NCBI RefSeq assembly: GCF_014654675.1
Contig: NZ_BNBC01000070.1
Coordinates: 1-34,017, forward strand
Reading direction: 5' to 3'
DNA length: 34,017 nucleotides
DNA from: Streptomyces spiralis
GTDB lineage: Bacteria > Actinomycetota > Actinomycetes > Streptomycetales > Streptomycetaceae
Under the pieces are notes generated by a model. It made no database searches, was not told where the DNA came from, and saw only the letters and a program-made list of their open reading frames with translations. Made by a program: the position numbers and the translations under genes. Below are positions 31,354 through 34,017 of this stretch, piece after piece. Position 1 is the first letter of the stretch; each line of letters opens with the position of its first letter.

Positions 31354-32409
31354 TCAGTGGACGACACGGTGCTCGGCGTTCACCCGCAGCGCGCGGCTTT
31401 TGCGCAGGTCGCGGACGACGAACGCGCGTTTGAGCCACCGGCCGCTGCCGTCCGTCCGCCCGGGAATCTCCCGGCGGCCGTGCACCGCCTTGAAGTTATC
31501 GATGAAGAGCAAATCCCCAGATTCCAGCACCGTTTCGCGTAACGTCATATTGACCGCGTTCTTGAGGCGATCGAAGGCCTTCTCTGCGGCAACGTCGTCC
31601 CCGAAGCCGGCGATGTAGTGGGGGTGCACCCGCAGATAGGGGCTGTCGGGGGCACCGAAGAGCGCCGGCACCCGCTCGGGCTCGTCGAACATCCGGCGGA
31701 CGCGGGCGTGGCTGCGGGCGACGGCCTCGGCGCGCGGATCCGTCGGCTCCGTTGCGGCCTTCTCGGGCTTGTCGGCGACGCGGTTCGCCTCGTCGGGGAG
31801 ATAGGGATACGCCGGGCGGAAAAGCTGCTCGCGGGTCTCGTCGTCGAGATCCAGGTCGTCGACGGAGGCGTAAGTGGTGGGCACAGCATCGTGATTGCGG
31901 ATGCAGAGCAGGGCGACGTAGTCCATCCGTTCGGGGTGGAAAGCGGTCTCGGTGTGCCAGTAGAGCTGGTCGGTACTGGTGCCGAGTTGGCCGCCCTCGT
32001 TCCCGGCGATGGGCAGCACCTGGTGGATCACGCGGCCGCCCTGTTCCGTGGCCCAGGCAACGGTTTCACCGAGCAAGTGGGAGCAGAGCTGGAGGTATAT
32101 GTCCTCGCGCCGGGTGCGGGCGCGGGCGTCCTCGTCGTTCCAGTGCGGCGGAGTTGCGCCCACGGCCGCGTCGTCGATTTCCCAGCCGCGTACGAGGCAG
32201 ATCGGTTGCGCCTCCTGCAGTCGGAACCGGATGAGTCCTTGCCGGAGCGAAGTGGGCAGCCGATGCGCATGCACGGGGACGTCCAGCAGGAAATCCCGGC
32301 CCTCCAGGTCCTGATACCGTTCGTCGAGTTCTGAAACCAGGACGCTGACTGTCGCTATCTCCTCATCCGTCAGGCGTATTTCGTGCATGATTAAGGCGTT
32401 CTTTGGCAT
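31354..32409 (-). CDS. VioC-like Fe(II)/2-oxoglutarate arginine hydroxylase
   Basis: A 351-residue oxygenase of the clavaminate-synthase-like group. ATG 32409 follows AAGGAGCT. Residue blocks match viomycin VioC closely: FLLDVPVHAHRLP, DDAAVGATPPHW, LYWHTETAFHPERMDYVALL and AVHGRREIPGRTDGSGRWLK. The iron ligands are His152, Glu154 and His310; Arg324 (14 residues after the last His, as in VioC) binds 2-oxoglutarate. VioC and relatives hydroxylate the beta carbon of free arginine or its derivatives for peptide antibiotics such as viomycin, enduracidin and streptothricin. The family is clear; the exact amino acid is not. No peptide synthetase gene is in the window. Confidence 0.92.
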   Translation of the reverse strand: MPKNALIMHEIRLTDEEIATVSVLVSELDERYQDLEGRDFLLDVPVHAHRLPTSLRQGLIRFRLQEAQPICLVRGWEIDDAAVGATPPHWNDEDARARTRREDIYLQLCSHLLGETVAWATEQGGRVIHQVLPIAGNEGGQLGTSTDQLYWHTETAFHPERMDYVALLCIRNHDAVPTTYASVDDLDLDDETREQLFRPAYPYLPDEANRVADKPEKAATEPTDPRAEAVARSHARVRRMFDEPERVPALFGAPDSPYLRVHPHYIAGFGDDVAAEKAFDRLKNAVNMTLRETVLESGDLLFIDNFKAVHGRREIPGRTDGSGRWLKRAFVVRDLRKSRALRVNAEHRVVH

Positions 32410-32629
32410 CTGGAGCTCCTTAAGTTCAATCTTGCCCGAAAGATCGACAGGCGCAGAACTTGGCGTTACATCCGAAGTAGCGACGCGGTGCCACAGTGAC
32501 CAGCGTCCTTACTCGCCCAGTGGAGCAATCGGGGGTCACAGTGAATTGTTGGAGCCGTCATCACAGACGGATCGCCGTGCGAGGGTGCGAACGGTCCATT
32601 GACTCCTTCTCGGTAACGCCTTGTGACGT
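32410..32629. other. Upstream region of the VioC-like gene
   Basis: No gene is supportable. It should hold the promoter for the VioC-like gene on the minus strand; no clear operator palindrome was found. Confidence 0.3.
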
Positions 32630-32639
32630 TTGTGACTTT

Positions 32640-32782
32640 CGTAGGAGGTAGCGGTCGTTCAGTGGCAGGGACGAAGGCTGCTCGGGCGATCCGGGTGATG
32701 GCTGCGGAGGAGAGGTCGACTCGGCTCAGTGCTTTGAAAATGGCTTTCAGTCAGGCGTTGGCGTGTTCGGCGAGGGCGTGGA
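32640..32782 (-). pseudogene. Transposase C-terminal remnant
   Basis: HALAEHANA-stop-LKAIFKALSRVDLSSAA, then ITRIARAAF, resembles the very end of DDE transposases of Streptomyces IS elements (EHANAWLKxWKALxRxxxxP). A TGA replaces the expected Trp. Only about 45 codons remain. Confidence 0.5.
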
Positions 32783-32825
32783 CGCCCCGGGATCACGGCG
32801 TTGATACGCCTCGTCGTACTAAACG

Positions 32826-32967
32826 GTGAACTCTCCAGAGTGGTTCACCGTCCACGACAGGTTCCATCAGATACTTTTGCAGCGCTGCGGCAACGCCCGT
32901 CTGATGGCCGCCGCGCGCACGCTGCGCGATGAAGCCACGCTGTACCGTCGGTGGTCGTGGCCTGTCG
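32826..32967 (+). pseudogene. GntR-family FCD domain fragment
   Basis: VHDRFHQILLQRCGNARLMA, then RTLRDEATLYRRWSWPVGH, matches the ligand-binding FCD domain of GntR regulators (FHxxLLxxCGNxRLL). Both ends are lost: no helix-turn-helix precedes it, and the IS5-type remnant begins where similarity ends. It is a piece of a regulator destroyed by transposition. Confidence 0.6.
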
Positions 32968-32981
32968 GCCACGGAGCGTTT

Positions 32982-33248
32982 TCAGCGTTGACGCTCCAGG
33001 GTGAGGACGGCAGCGGCGATGACCGACATGCGGTTGGGGCTGCACCGGGCTCTGCGGAAGACGCGCCAGGACTTCAGCCTCGCGACGCTTCTTTCGACCG
33101 GTGCTCGTGCCGCTGACAGGGCTCGGTTGATCGTCCGCTGGGTCGTGGTGAGGTCCTGGTGTGGAAGACGTCTGATCGGCGTGGTCACCCAGGAGCCGGC
33201 GCCGATGTAGGCGCGGTCGGCGAGGATGGACACGCCCTGGCGTTCGCA
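32982..33248 (-). pseudogene. IS5-type transposase C-terminal fragment
   Basis: SILADRAYIGAGSWVTTPIR and RALSAARAPVERSVARLKSW, then RVFRRARCSPNRM and VIAAAVLTLERQ, are the C-terminal part of a Streptomyces IS5-family DDE transposase, ending naturally. The first two acidic residues and the whole N-terminus are missing; the sequence changes at about 33250 into the start of an unrelated XRE gene. It is inactive. Confidence 0.75.
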
Positions 33249-33249
33249 G

Positions 33250-33375
33250 GTCCCACTGTGTCTTTCCCGCCCGCTTCACCAGGGCCCGCAGGTATGTCGA
33301 CAGCTCGATGCTCTCGGGCGTCGCGTCCTTGTGAAACCCGCCGTATCCCCGACCGCCCGGCTTCTTCTCTGCCAT
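33250..33375 (-). pseudogene. 5' fragment of an XRE-type gene
   Basis: ATG 33375 follows a strong GGGAGGGG. MAEKKPGGRGYGGFHKDATP and ESIELSTYLRALVKRAGKTQ look like the N-terminus of an actinomycete XRE helix-turn-helix protein, but the frame runs into the IS5-type fragment just as the helix-turn-helix should begin. The gene appears cut off by an insertion or deletion. Confidence 0.55.
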
Positions 33376-33713
33376 GACCCCTCCCAGTCACCCGGCTCTC
33401 CCCCGCCGTGCACGGACGATCAGCGTACGCACAGTCAGAAACCGGCGTCAGAGCGCGACCACGCGTTGTCCAGCCACAGCTGCCGCCCGGACCAGTCCGG
33501 CCATGTCCGGCCGCCACCTGCACAAACACGACCGGACAACCGCCGGAGAACTCCATCCGGGCAAGGCTTCTCTCAACGCCCCGGCCCTCCCCGACCCTGG
33601 AGTCGACCCGCATGACCCGCCACGCCGCCGGCACCACCCCCAGTGCCCCTCCCCGCCCGCTCGCTCTGCCCGCCGGCGCCACCCGCCGCAGCACCCGCAG
33701 TAAGCTGCCGCGG
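33376..33713. other. Gap before the last ORF
   Basis: No gene is supportable in these 338 bases. The left part should contain the promoter of the truncated XRE gene. No repeat or hairpin of note was seen. Confidence 0.3.
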
Positions 33714-34013
33714 ATGGACCAGCTCGCCGTCGACGTCGCCGACCACGGACGGATCATCGACCTGCGCCGCGACCCCGACGCCTCCGCCCGGCTGCCGCAC
33801 GGCCGCGCCAACGGTCGCTACCGATGCCTGGCCTGCGGCCACCGGCTCCCTCTGATCCATTCGTGCTGGGGACCAGCTGGGCGAAATGACACCTACGGAT
33901 CCGCGCTCGCGCATCCTGGCAGGTCGCAGGGCGGCCAACTGCTACTGACCTTTGCTGCGTGGTGTCGTTGGGGGCTGACGATGTGTGATCGTCGCGGTAT
34001 GCCTGTTGTGTGA
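33714..34013 (+). CDS. Short ORF with zinc-finger-like CxxC, perhaps truncated
   Basis: From ATG 33714, MDQLAVDVADHGRIIDLRRD and GRANGRYRCLACGHRLPLIH read like the start of a plasmid-type protein with a YRCLACGH zinc knuckle, similar in style to CoiA-like N-terminal domains. After LIHS the sequence becomes unlike protein up to TGA 34011-34013, so the gene may be cut here. A small hairpin at 33977-33993 (GACGAT/ATCGTC) could belong to an inserted element. No ribosome binding site is clear. Confidence 0.4.
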   Translation: MDQLAVDVADHGRIIDLRRDPDASARLPHGRANGRYRCLACGHRLPLIHSCWGPAGRNDTYGSALAHPGRSQGGQLLLTFAAWCRWGLTMCDRRGMPVV

Positions 34014-34017
34014 GGTA

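Overview
The window looks like DNA from Streptomyces or a close actinomycete. Base composition is very GC-rich, many genes start with GTG behind purine-rich ribosome binding sites, and neighbouring genes often overlap by a GTGA or ATGA. The families present (DUF932, DUF6415, tetratricopeptide-type XRE regulators, single-domain HATPases, type I-E CRISPR with GTGCTCCCC-type repeats) are typical of that group. Gene debris, transposase remnants and an integrase remnant suggest a chromosome arm, a large plasmid or an old integrated element; no replication or conjugation gene is visible, so the replicon type is not settled.

Layout. 1-5872 (+) is a plasmid/phage-like block of mostly unknown proteins around a DUF932 protein, with repeated leader sequences and clusters of small hairpins. 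6032-7158 (-) is an AbiEii-like nucleotidyltransferase with an upstream partner, a possible toxin-antitoxin pair. 7265-9413 holds decayed coding sequence and three small hypothetical genes. 9525-10430 (+) is an unusual protein made of about four helix-turn-helix-like repeats, and its leader resembles those of the first block. 11288-13159 carries a NUDIX hydrolase and a convergent XRE/TPR regulator.

13281-17466 (+) is the most interesting part: a tightly coupled set of a HATPase-domain protein, a DUF6415 protein, an unknown Cys-containing protein, a radical SAM/SPASM enzyme, a 70-residue peptide ending in a short Cys/Ser-rich tail that overlaps the enzyme gene by 4 bases, and an aminoglycoside-phosphotransferase-like kinase. 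I read this as a candidate RiPP (ribosomally made, modified peptide) locus. The divergent XRE/TPR regulator and a perfect 15-base palindrome upstream probably control it.

17469-18300 contains fragments of a low-molecular-weight phosphatase, perhaps an epimerase, and a glycosyltransferase, likely debris of a polysaccharide locus. 18433-23037 is a decaying type I-E CRISPR-Cas locus: ten repeat units, intact cas6e, cas5e and cas7e, a cse2 gene with one in-frame stop, and only the 3' end of cse1. cas3, cas1 and cas2 are not in the window.

23272-28184 is a metabolic stretch: an amidohydrolase divergent from a MarR regulator, an SDR oxidoreductase, and an alpha/beta hydrolase divergent from a TetR regulator with clear operator-like palindromes. 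A small fragment duplicating the hydrolase C-terminus lies between MarR and SDR. 28360-29808 is a graveyard of integrase and transposase pieces. 29813-32409 (-) holds a VioC-type arginine hydroxylase homologue, a divergent DapF-like epimerase and a YczE-type membrane protein, which suggests production and export of a modified amino acid or a peptide building block. The right end contains fragments of transposases, a GntR regulator and an XRE gene, and a short zinc-finger-like ORF near the window edge.
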